From DATFDN01 sp963767645 (lineage in GTDB: Bacteria; Pseudomonadota; Alphaproteobacteria; Acetobacterales; Acetobacteraceae), in assembly GCA_963767645.1 (NCBI GenBank), contig CAVYEW010000008.1:186001-250000 (forward strand): a stretch of 64,000 nt of DNA. The letters run 5' to 3'. The position numbers and the translations under genes were made by a program. Below the pieces are notes generated by a model. That model ran no database searches, had not been told where the DNA came from, and saw only the letters and a list, made by a program, of their open reading frames with translations. Within the stretch, counting starts at the first letter, position 1; every line of letters starts with the position of its first letter. This document shows, one piece after another, positions 36,220 through 44,782 of this stretch.

Positions 36220-36939
36220 TCAGACGGTGATGAAGCCGACCTTGTTCCGCTCCAGCACGGCGCAGGTCAGCATTCCGCCCATCACGGCTCCCGTATCGAT
36301 GCCGAGGCGGTTGCGGCGCAAATCCGGGAACGGCACCGGGGTGTGGCCGTGGACCACCACCGCCTCGAACGACGCGGCGGAGGACAGGAACGGCTCGCGG
36401 ATCCACAGCAAATCCTCGCGGGTCTGCGCGGCGAGGGGCACGCCGGGGCGCAGTCCGGCATGGACGAAGAGATAGCCGCCGGCGCGATAGGTCAGGGCGA
36501 GCCCGCGCAGGAAGGCCAGCCGGTCCGCCGGCAGGCGCTCGGCCCAGAGGGCGGGACCGGCCATGGCGTCCAGCCCGAAGCTGTCCAAGGTGGCCTCGCC
36601 CCCGTTCATCAGCCAATGCCGCGCGAGCGGCGGCGCGCGGGAATCCAGGGCCGCGAGCATCATCTCCTCGTGGTTGCCGATCAGGTTGACCACCGCTCCG
36701 ATGCCGGCCGGCATCTGCCCTTCCAGCAGCAGACCCAGCACCCCGGCGCTGTCCGGCCCGCGATCCACGTAGTCGCCGAGGTGAACGAGCGTGCTGGACG
36801 CGACGGGCCTCGCCGCAAGGTCCTCGGCGATCGCCTGATGGAGCGCCTGCAGCCGGTCGAGGCAGCCATGCACGTCGCCCACCGCATAGACCCGCTGCCC
36901 GCGCGGCAGGGTGGCGGGGGCACGGGCGAAGGCGATCAT
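36220..36939 (-). CDS. Calcineurin-like metallophosphoesterase (PP2A/ApaH-like)
   Basis: A 239-residue cytosolic phosphoesterase with the metal-binding motifs GDVHGC (about 18-23), GDYVDRGPDSAGVL (about 54), GNHEEMML (about 92) and VVHGHTPVPFPD (about 195). The arrangement fits bacterial serine/threonine protein phosphatases and symmetrical diadenosine tetraphosphatases; these two cannot be separated by eye. It lies 81 bases upstream of and divergent from tRNA-Gln. It is not beside the T6SS kinase, so a role opposing that kinase is only speculative. Confidence 0.88.
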   Translation of the reverse strand: MIAFARAPATLPRGQRVYAVGDVHGCLDRLQALHQAIAEDLAARPVASSTLVHLGDYVDRGPDSAGVLGLLLEGQMPAGIGAVVNLIGNHEEMMLAALDSRAPPLARHWLMNGGEATLDSFGLDAMAGPALWAERLPADRLAFLRGLALTYRAGGYLFVHAGLRPGVPLAAQTREDLLWIREPFLSSAASFEAVVVHGHTPVPFPDLRRNRLGIDTGAVMGGMLTCAVLERNKVGFITV

Positions 36940-37020
36940 GGTGCGGGTCCTTTCGCAGGATGGAGGCTGATCCGCCCTTTGCCGGCTCGGCGGGGCGTGC
37001 TAGATAGCGCCGGCCGCAAC

Positions 37021-37094
37021 TGGGGGATAGTTTAGCGGTAGAACTCCCGGCTCTGGACCGGGCAGCCTTGGTTCGAATCCAGGTCCCCCAGCCA
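37021..37094 (+). tRNA. tRNA-Gln (anticodon CTG)
   Basis: A complete cloverleaf can be drawn. The acceptor stem is TGGGGGA/TCCCCCA. The anticodon stem CCCGG/CCGGG encloses loop CTCTGGA, so the anticodon is CTG, reading CAG. The T-arm contains GGTTCGAATCC. The discriminator base is G, and CCA is encoded at 37092-37094. The gene borders the lower-GC restriction-modification patch on its 3' side. No duplicated 3' end of the tRNA is visible at the far edge of the patch near 40540. Confidence 0.95.
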
Positions 37095-37223
37095 CTCTCG
37101 CCTGAAGCGGTTTCGCTAAGGCGCTCCAGAGGGGCCGTTTGCATCACTCGCGATGTTTACGATGCTCCACGTGATCCCTGTCGAGCTGTTTAGGCGGGGC
37201 ATGCGGCGGCACCATCGCTCGCC

Positions 37224-37229
37224 TATAAT
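37224..37229 (+). promoter_or_regulatory. Possible -10 element, giving a leaderless methyltransferase mRNA
   Basis: A consensus TATAAT ends five bases before the methyltransferase ATG at 37235. Transcription would start at or next to the start codon, and no ribosome-binding site is visible, which fits a leaderless message. No convincing -35 hexamer is seen 16-18 bases upstream. Confidence 0.35.
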
Positions 37230-37234
37230 GTGCC

Positions 37235-38515
37235 ATGCCCGATTCTCTAAACCATCTGCCCCTATTCGCCGTTCCCGGCTTCGGAGTGACCGGCGAAGAG
37301 CACGGCTGTGCTATCTCTGGACAGGCCGACATGCCCTTCGTGGAGTCCGTCCGCAGGTTCAATGCGTTCGGGCAGCGGTCAGTCGAGCAACAGGAAGGTG
37401 GTATCCCCTACCTTGTCAACGAGTTTTGGACGGCAGGGCAGCGGCAGGCTCACTCGATCCACGAAATCAGTTATCGCGCGTGCTTCAAGCCGCAGCTTCC
37501 CAGCTTCTTTATCCGCCGCCTGACCTCGCCTGGCGAACGAGTCTACGATCCATTTATGGGGCGAGGCACAACACCTGTTGAGGCCGCGCTGCTGGGTCGG
37601 CGCCCCGCCGGAAACGATGTCAATCCCTTGAGCGTGCTGTTAACTCGGCCTCGCCTGAGGTCAATATCGGCCGCGGCCGTAGCGAACGTTCTCAACAGTA
37701 TTGACTGGACGTCAGGGAATATAGACAATCCCGACCTGCTGGCCTTTTACAGCGAACGAACGCTGCGCCAGATTTCGGCACTGCGGCAGTGGCTTGCCGA
37801 GAACGCACCTATGGACACGTTGCCGGACCCGGAAGTTGATTGGGTCCGCATGGTAGCGCTGAACCGCTTGACCGGCCATTCCTCAGGCTTCTTCTCGGTC
37901 TATACCTTGCCGCCTAACCAAGCTGTCTCGGTTCAGGCACAGCGCAAGATCAACGAGGCGCGGCAACAGGTGCCACCCGACCGCGACGTGCCGAAGATTA
38001 TTCTGAAGAAGACGCGCACGCTTCTGTCGGATGGCCTACCGCCGAGTGCCCCCGACTTCATCCTCTCCACCTCTGCTGCTAGTAAAACGTCCAGCATACC
38101 CACGGCATCCGTCGCGCTTGTTGTCACGTCGCCGCCTTTCCTAGATATCGTGCAGTATGTTGACGACAACTGGCTACGCTGTTGGTTTTCTGGTATTGAT
38201 ATCGAAACGGTAGCCATCGCCCATCATCGAACCGAGGCCGCGTGGCAGGCGATGGTTCGAGAAACTCTCATGGAGCTTGCCCGCGTGGTCCGCCCCGGCG
38301 GCCACGTCGCCTTTGAGGTAGGCGAAGTGCGGAACGGCCGCGTGCTGCTCGAACGGCTCGTTTGGGAAGCTGCTGTTGGACTGCCGTTTCATAGATTGCT
38401 CGTCATGGTAAACCAGCAAGAGTTCACTAAGACCGCGAACTGCTGGGGCGTGCGCAACAACACTGGGGGCACCAACACGAACCGTATCGTCGTCCTGCAG
38501 CGTCACGGACTGTGA
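37235..38515 (+). CDS. DNA methyltransferase (N4-cytosine or N6-adenine type) of a restriction-modification pair
   Basis: A 426-residue amino-methyltransferase. Motif I is DPFMGRGTTPVEAALLG at about 109-125 and the catalytic motif IV is VTSPPFLDIVQYVDD at about 295. The SPPF form is commoner among N4-cytosine enzymes, but N6-adenine cannot be excluded. Motif I precedes motif IV. VVRPGGHVAFEVGEV at about 350 is another typical strand. Base composition is clearly less GC-rich than the flanks, suggesting transfer. The endonuclease gene starts 11 bases downstream but is split by an insertion sequence, so this enzyme may now act as an orphan. Confidence 0.88.
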   Translation: MPDSLNHLPLFAVPGFGVTGEEHGCAISGQADMPFVESVRRFNAFGQRSVEQQEGGIPYLVNEFWTAGQRQAHSIHEISYRACFKPQLPSFFIRRLTSPGERVYDPFMGRGTTPVEAALLGRRPAGNDVNPLSVLLTRPRLRSISAAAVANVLNSIDWTSGNIDNPDLLAFYSERTLRQISALRQWLAENAPMDTLPDPEVDWVRMVALNRLTGHSSGFFSVYTLPPNQAVSVQAQRKINEARQQVPPDRDVPKIILKKTRTLLSDGLPPSAPDFILSTSAASKTSSIPTASVALVVTSPPFLDIVQYVDDNWLRCWFSGIDIETVAIAHHRTEAAWQAMVRETLMELARVVRPGGHVAFEVGEVRNGRVLLERLVWEAAVGLPFHRLLVMVNQQEFTKTANCWGVRNNTGGTNTNRIVVLQRHGL

Positions 38516-38676
38516 AGCTTATCTGATGGATGACAAGGAGCGGCTCGGCATTCTCGAAAACGCACTGGCGCAGATGCTCAAGCCCGTAAAGGGCGTTCCG
38601 CTCTACGTGGTCTGACCTGAGCCCCTGAATCTCCTCCAGGTTTGAGTAGAGTCCGCTTCGAGCAGGAGGCGGATGG

Positions 38677-38943
38677 ATGAGGAAGTCGCGGTTCACTGAG
38701 GAGCAGATCATCGGCGTGCTGCGCGAGCAGGAAGCCGGGATGCAGACGGCCGACCTCTGCCGCAAGCACGGGATCAGCCCGGCGACGTTCTATCAGTGGA
38801 AAGCCAAGTTCGGCGGGCTCGATGTGTCCGAGGTGCGGCGGCTGCGAGCGCTAGAGGCAGAGAACGCACGGCTGAAGAAGTTGCTGGCGGAGGCAATGCT
38901 GGACAACGCCGTGCTGAAGGACGTGGCATCAAAAAAGTGGTGA
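38677..38943 (+). CDS. IS3-family transposase OrfA
   Basis: An 88-residue helix-turn-helix protein of the HTH_Tnp_1 type (RFTEEQIIGVLREQEAG, CRKHGISPATFYQWKAKFGG), followed by a leucine-zipper segment (LRALEAENARLKKLLAEAM). It binds the terminal repeats. Its end overlaps orfB in the -1 frame at an A6G run, 38931-38937. Confidence 0.93.
   Translation: MRKSRFTEEQIIGVLREQEAGMQTADLCRKHGISPATFYQWKAKFGGLDVSEVRRLRALEAENARLKKLLAEAMLDNAVLKDVASKKW
38931..38937 (+). other. A6G slippery sequence for -1 frameshifting between orfA and orfB
   Basis: AAAAAAG sits six bases before the orfA stop codon (38941-38943), exactly where the -1 frame enters orfB. Programmed -1 slippage at such runs makes the OrfAB transposase in IS3-family elements. 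Confidence 0.75.
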
Positions 38944-39929
38944 CGCCCGCAGCACGGAGGGGCGCTGTTTCCGCGGTGCGCGACGCGCACGGGATCAGCG
39001 AGCGGCGGGCGTGTGCACTCCTCGGCGCGGATCGCAGTATGGTTCGCTACCGGGCGAGCAGGCCGGACGACGGCAATTTGCGAACCCGACTGTGCAGCCT
39101 GGCGGCCGAGCGGCGCCGGTTCGGCTATCGCCGTCTCGGCCTGTTGCTTGCCCGGGAAGGGCTGCGGCCGAACCACAAGAAGCTGCGTCGCCTATATCGG
39201 GAGGAGCGGCTGCAGGTGCGTCGTCGTGGCGGCCGCAAGCGGGCGATCGGCACGCGGGCACCCATGGCGGTGCCGGAGGTGGTCAACCAGCGCTGGTCGC
39301 TGGACTTCGCGTCGGACACGCTGGCGGACGGCCGCCGGTTCCGGATCCTGTGCGTGGTGGACGACTTCAGCCGCGAGTGCCTGGCGCTGGTGGCCGACAC
39401 GTCGCTGTCCGGCAAGCGGGTCGCGCGCGAGCTGGACACCGTCGCCGCGGCGCGTAGCTTGCCGCTGGCGGTGGTGAGCGACAACGGCACGGAGCTGACC
39501 AGCGTGGCGATCCTGCGCTGGTCGCAGGACCGGGCGGTGGGCTGGCACTACATCGCGCCTGGCAAGCCGCAGCAGAACGCGTTCGCCGAGAGCTTCATCG
39601 GCCGCCTGCGCGACGAGTGCCTGAACGAGACCGTGTTTACCTCGCTGCGGCACGCCCGGGCCGTGTTGGCGAACTGGCAGCGCGACTACAATGAGATCAG
39701 GCCGCATTCGGCGTTGAATGGCCGCGCGCCCGGCTCGACTAGGCTGCCGCTGTGCTCGCCTGGCTCAAGCCCGCTGCGCGTCGCCTCCGGCGATGGCCTG
39801 CGGCCAGGCTTGACCCAGGCGGCGCGCGACGGCGGGACAAATCATGGCCGGGACGGAGACACGGCGCTCGACCGAACCGAGAAACACCGTCACGATCGGC
39901 GTGGCGGCAACCGCGGACTCTACTTCTGA
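38937..39929 (+). CDS. IS3-family transposase OrfB (DDE integrase domain)
   Basis: About 330 residues read in the -1 frame relative to orfA. It has the HTH_21 region (HGISERRACALLGADRS, FGYRRLGLLLAREG) and an rve integrase core with the DDE triad: Asp in WSLDFASDTL, Asp in VVSDNGTEL and Glu in NAFAESFIGRLRDE. It is most likely made as an OrfAB fusion by slippage; a GTG at 38937 is a formal separate start. The last 70 residues after the HSALNGRAPG block are less conserved and may be read-through into the element end. Confidence 0.92.
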   Translation: MVTPAARRGAVSAVRDAHGISERRACALLGADRSMVRYRASRPDDGNLRTRLCSLAAERRRFGYRRLGLLLAREGLRPNHKKLRRLYREERLQVRRRGGRKRAIGTRAPMAVPEVVNQRWSLDFASDTLADGRRFRILCVVDDFSRECLALVADTSLSGKRVARELDTVAAARSLPLAVVSDNGTELTSVAILRWSQDRAVGWHYIAPGKPQQNAFAESFIGRLRDECLNETVFTSLRHARAVLANWQRDYNEIRPHSALNGRAPGSTRLPLCSPGSSPLRVASGDGLRPGLTQAARDGGTNHGRDGDTALDRTEKHRHDRRGGNRGLYF

Positions 39930-40581
39930 CTGGAGGGAAGAAGGGGCTCAGGTCAGGTCATCAAGTCGCTCTGCGAGCGAAACGTCATCAAATTCGATCG
40001 TGCGAGCCCAGCCGACGCACGGTTGCTCGATAACCTTGAGCGGGCAATTCGGATCTCCGCCGAGGACGCAAACCGCAACCCGATCCGTCGCCCTCGCCCG
40101 AATGAGGTCGGGAACGATATCGAGGAATATGTGATCCGAGGGTTACGCAACGTGGGACTGAGACCCATGCGCCCTACGTCCGCTGTCGGACGCGCTAAAT
40201 CCACTGGCTACCCAGACATCCTGTTCTATGACGAGGAGGAAAGACCAACATACTTGGAATGCAAGATTTTCGCTCAGGGATCCGACCCGAGCACGATGCG
40301 GTCATTCTATCTATCTCCGTCTGAGTCCTTCAAAGTTTCGCTCGACGCTCGCCACCTGCTGCTTGCTTTTGGAATGGAGGCGCATGCGATTCCTGGCTCC
40401 CGCGACTCGTTCTACAGGCCCAAGAGCTTCAAATTAGTGGACTTGCACGACCTTCTCTGTGACGTGAAATACGAGTTCAACTCCGATAATCGTAGGCTCT
40501 ACGCACCTGATCTCGTGCTGCTCCAAGATGCTATATGAATAGCCGCTTTTTTTGTGGACGCCCGCCGTTATGGTGCTGCCC

Positions 40582-41685
40582 TCAGCCAATCGTCAGCACG
40601 GGAGCGCCCAGCGCGCCCATAATCGGCGTCACACCCAATCCGGGCCGGTCGGAGGCCGCGATCTGCCCGTGCTCGCGCCGGGGGGCGCCGTCGGCGATCG
40701 GCACCGTCACATAACTGTTGAAGTCGGTGGCCGAGAAGCGGAACCGTTCCGGCGTGCTGTGGGCGAGGTGCGCGATCGCGGCGGTGGCGATGTCGCCGCC
40801 CCAGGAATCCTCGATCGTCATCGCAATCCCCATCTCGATGCAGAGATCGCGGACCTGACGCGCCGGCGTCAGTCCGCCGAGCTTGCTGATCTTGATGTTC
40901 ACCACGTCCATCGCCCGATCCGCGTGGGCGCGCAGCAGCATCAGCACGCTGTCGATCGATTCGTCGAGCACGAACGGAAGGCTGGTGCGGCGCCGGACCG
41001 ACAGGCACTCCTCGTAGCTCAGGCAGGGCTGCTCGATATAGACGTCGAGCCCCTCCACCGCGCGGACGACGCGCGCGGCCTGGTGCGGCAGCCAACCGGT
41101 ATTGGCGTCGGCAACCAGCACGTCGCCCGGCTTGAGCTGCGCGGCGGCCGCCTGGATACGCGCGATGTCGGTCTCCGGGGCGCCGCCGACCTTGAGCTGG
41201 AACTTGCGATACCCCTGCGTCCGATAGAGCGCGACCTGCTCCGCCATCCGTTCCGGCGTGTCCTGGGAGATGGCGCGGTAGAGATCGACATGCTCCCCGA
41301 AGCGCCCGCCGAGCAGGGTCGCGACCGGCAGGCCGGAAGCCTGCCCCAGCAGGTCCCAGCAGGCGATGTCGACCGCCGACTTCACGTAGGGGTGGCCCTT
41401 GAGGCGCGCCTCCATGAGCCGGCCGAGCGGCGCGATCGCAAGCGGGTCCGCTCCCAGCAGATGCGGGCCAAGCTCCGCCAGTCCGGCGCGCACCCCGGCC
41501 GCATAGGCGGGAAGATAGGCCGGACCGAGCGGGCAGACCTCGCCATGCCCCGCCAATCCCTCGTCCGTCTCGATCCGCACCACGGTGCTGTCGAAAACGG
41601 CGACCGACTTGCCGCCGGACCAGGCGTAGCTGCCTTCACGCAGCGGCAAATCGACCTGATAGGCGAGCAGCCTGGTGATCCTCAT
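40582..41685 (-). CDS. Hydroxyproline betaine 2-epimerase / cis-3-hydroxy-L-proline dehydratase (enolase superfamily)
   Basis: A 367-residue member of the mandelate racemase/muconate lactonizing group. The barrel has catalytic lysines near 165 (KFQLKVGG) and 265 (VVNIKISKLGG), and metal ligands Asp193 (DANTGW), Glu218 (IEQP) and Asp241 (LDES). Both lysines present is the pattern for 2-epimerisation by proton exchange. The sequence style (YQVDLPL, GYAE-like CPLGPAYLPAYA, EDSWGGDIATAAIAHLA) matches HpbD and the related cis-3-hydroxyproline dehydratase; I cannot choose between them. The start is the ATG at 41685. It is divergent from a Liv-type transporter and 4-hydroxyproline epimerase, PutA and a D-amino-acid dehydrogenase lie nearby. 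Confidence 0.82.
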   Translation of the reverse strand: MRITRLLAYQVDLPLREGSYAWSGGKSVAVFDSTVVRIETDEGLAGHGEVCPLGPAYLPAYAAGVRAGLAELGPHLLGADPLAIAPLGRLMEARLKGHPYVKSAVDIACWDLLGQASGLPVATLLGGRFGEHVDLYRAISQDTPERMAEQVALYRTQGYRKFQLKVGGAPETDIARIQAAAAQLKPGDVLVADANTGWLPHQAARVVRAVEGLDVYIEQPCLSYEECLSVRRRTSLPFVLDESIDSVLMLLRAHADRAMDVVNIKISKLGGLTPARQVRDLCIEMGIAMTIEDSWGGDIATAAIAHLAHSTPERFRFSATDFNSYVTVPIADGAPRREHGQIAASDRPGLGVTPIMGALGAPVLTIG

Positions 41686-41755
41686 GCGTCCTCGCCGCCG
41701 TTTGACGCCCGTGACGATACTTCCTACCCTCGCGCGAACCAAAAGAGGGAAGAAT

Positions 41756-42880
41756 ATGTCCAGACTCGCCGCGCTCTGGGCCGCGCTTGCCGTCATGGCA
41801 GGGCTCGCGACTCCCGCGACCGTCGCCCGCGCCGCCGATCTCAGCGTCGGCATCATGGTGCCGACCACCGGGTCGGAAGCGACCTACGGCAAGGACATGG
41901 AGAACGCGATCAGGCTAGCCGCCGATCAGATCAACGCCAAGGGCGGCGTGATCGGCATGAAGGTCGCGACCACCACGCAGGATTCGGCGTGCGACCCGCA
42001 GCAGGCGGTGAACGCGGCGAGCAAGCTCGTCTCTCAGGGGGTGACGGGCGTGGTCGGCGGCTACTGCTCGGGCGCCACCTTGCCCACCCTGAAGATCTAT
42101 GGCGACGCCGGCGTTCCCATCGTGATCCCGGCGGCCAACTCGACCAAGCTGGTCGGCGCGGGCTCCGGCAACGTGTTCATGATCAACAGCACCGGCGCCG
42201 ATCAGGTCGCGACCGCGACCGCCTTCTTCAAGGCGAAGAACATCAAGCGGCTCGCCATCGTCAACGAGGGCGACGCCTATTCGGCCGACCTCGCCAACCT
42301 CACCCGCGAGCAATGGACGAAGGACGGAGGCGAGGTGGTCGCCTACGAGGTCATCAACAAGGGCGAGCAGGACTACTCTTCCCTGGTCACGCGGCTGAAG
42401 GAGCAGCGGCCGGACGCCGTGTTCTGGACCGCGTACTACGCGGACGGCGCGCTGCTCATCAAGCAGCTGCGCCAGGGCGGCTACCGGGGGATGATCGCGC
42501 TCGGCGACGGCAACAACTCCCCGAAGCTGTTCGAGATTGCCGGCGCGGCGGCGGACGGCGTCTATTGCTTCTCCAACCCCTCCGTCGAGTACCTGCCGAG
42601 CGCGCGCGCCTTCGCCGAGGCCTACAAGAAGCAGTTCAACCAGGCGCCCGGCCCCTATTCGGCGCTGTCCTATGACGGGATGAACCTGCTCGCCGACGCA
42701 ATCACACGCGCCGGATCGGCCGACAAGGCGAAGGTCATCGCGGCACTCAAGGCGACCAAGGATTTCCAGGGCATCGCCGGCCCGATCTCCTTCACGCCGC
42801 AGGACACGCTCGCGCGCAGCAACTTCGTGATCCTGGTCGGCAAGGGAAGGCAGTGGGCGCTCTACAAGGCCGCGTCCTGA
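41756..42880 (+). CDS. Periplasmic binding protein of the second Liv-type ABC importer
   Basis: A 374-residue HAAT-family ligand-binding protein. The signal peptide (ALWAALAVMAGLATPATVARA) ends at about residue 27 and the mature part starts ADLSVGIMVPTTGSEATYG. KGGVIGMKVATTTQDSACDPQQAV and VVGGYCSGATLPTLKIY are typical blocks. The ATG at 41756 has AGAGGGA upstream; the longer open frame overlaps the divergent epimerase start. It heads a five-gene operon with permeases and ATPases. By location the ligand is probably hydroxyproline, a proline betaine or a related imino acid. Confidence 0.92.
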   Translation: MSRLAALWAALAVMAGLATPATVARAADLSVGIMVPTTGSEATYGKDMENAIRLAADQINAKGGVIGMKVATTTQDSACDPQQAVNAASKLVSQGVTGVVGGYCSGATLPTLKIYGDAGVPIVIPAANSTKLVGAGSGNVFMINSTGADQVATATAFFKAKNIKRLAIVNEGDAYSADLANLTREQWTKDGGEVVAYEVINKGEQDYSSLVTRLKEQRPDAVFWTAYYADGALLIKQLRQGGYRGMIALGDGNNSPKLFEIAGAAADGVYCFSNPSVEYLPSARAFAEAYKKQFNQAPGPYSALSYDGMNLLADAITRAGSADKAKVIAALKATKDFQGIAGPISFTPQDTLARSNFVILVGKGRQWALYKAAS

Positions 42881-42920
42881 CCGAGCGCGCGCCTCGGGCG
42901 GATAGCACGAGGTCCGGACG

Positions 42921-43835
42921 ATGCGGCTCTCCGACATCCTGCTCCAGCAGCTGGCGAACGGGCTGATCCTCGGCGCCTTCTACGCGCTCGTCGCGCTCGG
43001 CTACTCGATGGTCTACGGGATCATCAAGCTGCTCAATTTCGCGCACGGCGACATATACATGGTCGGCGCGTTCACCGGCTTCGCGGCGCTCTCCCTGGTG
43101 TCGGGGCCGCTCGGCGAGGGCTGGCTCGGCATCGTGGCGTGCATGATCCTCAGCATGATCGCGGCCGGCATCCTGGGCGTGGTGATCGAGCGCGTTGCCT
43201 ACCGCCCGCTGCTGCACGCGCCGCGTCTGTCGATCCTGATCACCGCTTTGGCGGTCTCCATGGTGCTGGAGAACGGCGCGCTGTCGATCACCGGCGGGCA
43301 GTACACTGCCTTCAACACCGACCTCGGCTATGACGGCGTCGACATCGCCGCCGTCCACATCACCTACACGCAGCTCATCCTCGTCGGCGCCGCGCTGGCG
43401 CTGATGGCGGCGATGCAGCTGTTCATCTCGCGGACCATGTACGGCAAGGCGATGCGCGCCATTGCCATCGACCAGGACGCCTGCCGGCTGATGGGCATCG
43501 ACGTCAACCGGGTGATCGCGCTGACCTTCTTCATCGGCTCCGCCCTCGCCGCGGCGGCCGGCGTCATGGCCGGCGTCTATTACGGCAGCATCTTCTACTT
43601 CATGGGCTTCATGATCGGCCTCAAGGCGTTCACTGCCGCGGTCATCGGCGGCATCGGCAGCATCCCCGGCGCCATGCTCGGCGGATTGCTGCTGGGATTG
43701 CTGGAGGCGTTCGGCACCCAGGTCCAGGCGATCGGGACGGAATGGAAGGACGTCTTCGTCTTCGCCATCCTGATCCTGCTGCTGGTGTTCAAGCCCACCG
43801 GCCTGCTCGGCCGGCCAGAGGTGGAGCGGATGTAG
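42921..43835 (+). CDS. LivH-type ABC permease
   Basis: A 304-residue polytopic permease with the LivH signatures LANGLILGAFYALVALGYSMVYGIIKLLNFAHGD (N-terminus, first helices) and AVIGGIGSIPGAMLGGLLLG (about 235-255). It ends five bases before the livM start. Together with the next three genes and the binding protein it makes a complete, unfused importer, in contrast to the fused one at 15.0-19.7 kb. Confidence 0.94.
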   Translation: MRLSDILLQQLANGLILGAFYALVALGYSMVYGIIKLLNFAHGDIYMVGAFTGFAALSLVSGPLGEGWLGIVACMILSMIAAGILGVVIERVAYRPLLHAPRLSILITALAVSMVLENGALSITGGQYTAFNTDLGYDGVDIAAVHITYTQLILVGAALALMAAMQLFISRTMYGKAMRAIAIDQDACRLMGIDVNRVIALTFFIGSALAAAAGVMAGVYYGSIFYFMGFMIGLKAFTAAVIGGIGSIPGAMLGGLLLGLLEAFGTQVQAIGTEWKDVFVFAILILLLVFKPTGLLGRPEVERM

Positions 43836-43840
43836 CCGTC

Positions 43841-44782
43841 ATGGCGCGCGCGCTCGCCGCCTGGCTGCCGGCGCCGGGGGTCCTACCGGCACTGAGCGCC
43901 CTGCTGCTCGTCTTCGCCGTGCTGGTGCCGGTCTTCGCCGACAACTACGTGCTGGAGGTGCTGACCAACGCCTGGCTCTACATAGTATTGTGCCTCGGCC
44001 TCAACATCGTGGTCGGCTACGCCGGCCTGCTCGACCTCGGCTACGCGGCGTTCTTCGCGGTCGGCGCCTACACCACCGGCATCCTGACCGCGCGGCTGGG
44101 GCTCGATTTCTGGCTCACCATCCCGGCGGCGATGCTCTGCGCCCTGGTCGCCGGCGTGATCGTCGGCGGCCCCACGCTGCGGCTGCGCAGCGACTATCTG
44201 GCGATCGTCACCCTGGGCTTCGGCGAGATCGTGCGCATCACCGCGCGCAATCTCTCGATCACCGGGGGCGCCAGCGGCCTGGTCGGGATCAACCGGCCCT
44301 CGCTGTTCGGCTGGAAGCTCGAACAGATCACCCAGTTCTACTACGTGTTCCTGATCCTCGCGCTGCTGGCCTGCCTGTTCAGCCTGCGCGTCCAGGACTC
44401 CCGGATCGGGCGGGCCTGGCGCTACGTGCGCTACGACGAGGACGCGGCGGAGGCGATGGGGATCAACCGCGTCGCGGTGAAGCTCTATGCGTACATGCTG
44501 GGCGCGGTGTTCGCCTCCGTCGCCGGCTGCTTCTACGCCGCGAAGATGACCGCGATCTCGCCGGAGACGTTCAGCTTCCAGCAATCGGTGCTGATCCTGC
44601 TCGGCGTCGTGCTCGGCGGCATGGGCAAGATTCCCGGCGTCATGATGGGCGCGATGGTGCTGACGGTGTTCCCCGAGGTGTTCCGCGGCATCGGCTCGCT
44701 GCGCCTGCTGGTGTTCGCCGTCCTGCTGCTGCTCATCATGCTGTTCCGCCCGCACGGCATCTGGCCGGACCGGCGGGCATGA
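43841..44782 (+). CDS. LivM-type ABC permease
   Basis: A 313-residue permease with about nine helices, including CLGLNIVVGYAGLLDLGYAAF near residue 50 and RSDYLAIVTLGFGEIVRI near 125. The start is the ATG at 43841, just after the livH stop; the in-frame region before it is livH shadow. Its stop overlaps the livG start (ATGA at 44779-44782). Confidence 0.93.
   Translation: MARALAAWLPAPGVLPALSALLLVFAVLVPVFADNYVLEVLTNAWLYIVLCLGLNIVVGYAGLLDLGYAAFFAVGAYTTGILTARLGLDFWLTIPAAMLCALVAGVIVGGPTLRLRSDYLAIVTLGFGEIVRITARNLSITGGASGLVGINRPSLFGWKLEQITQFYYVFLILALLACLFSLRVQDSRIGRAWRYVRYDEDAAEAMGINRVAVKLYAYMLGAVFASVAGCFYAAKMTAISPETFSFQQSVLILLGVVLGGMGKIPGVMMGAMVLTVFPEVFRGIGSLRLLVFAVLLLLIMLFRPHGIWPDRRA

Larger units (their letters stand above)
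38613..39955 (+). mobile_element. IS3-family insertion sequence, IS407-group features, 1343 bp
   Basis: The ends are inverted repeats: the left end starts TGACCTGAGCCCCT and the right end finishes AGGGGCTCAGGTCA, with further similarity inward (CTCCAG and AGTAGAGTCC). The element is flanked by a 4-base direct repeat, GGTC, at 38609-38612 and 39956-39959. Four-base duplication and a two-frame orfA/orfB layout fit the IS407 group of the IS3 family. Both frames are open, so it is probably still active. Confidence 0.93.
38526..40538 (+). pseudogene. Restriction endonuclease gene split by the IS3-family element
   Basis: The 5' part (38526-38612) encodes 29 residues and runs into the insertion sequence. 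The 3' part (39960-40538) has no start of its own and encodes about 192 residues. Removing the element and one copy of the GGTC target duplication joins the parts in frame, through PLYVV-IKSLCERN. The restored product is about 221 residues. It carries a PD-(D/E)xK nuclease core: GYPDILFYDEEE followed by TYLECKIF. A remnant frame could start at a TTG at 40023 and would keep the catalytic core but lose about 50 residues. It follows the methyltransferase directly, as expected for a type II pair. Confidence 0.85.

Noticed and set aside
36220..36939. PppA-type phosphatase partner of the T6SS kinase
   Set aside because: It is a calcineurin-like phosphoesterase, not PP2C, and lies 23 kb from the kinase.
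40545..40553. Rho-independent terminator after the split nuclease
   Set aside because: A T-run is present but no GC-rich inverted repeat precedes it.
37095..40560. A tRNA-integrated genomic island with attachment sites
   Set aside because: The patch abuts tRNA-Gln and is lower in GC, but no integrase and no duplicated tRNA end are visible, so attachment sites cannot be called.
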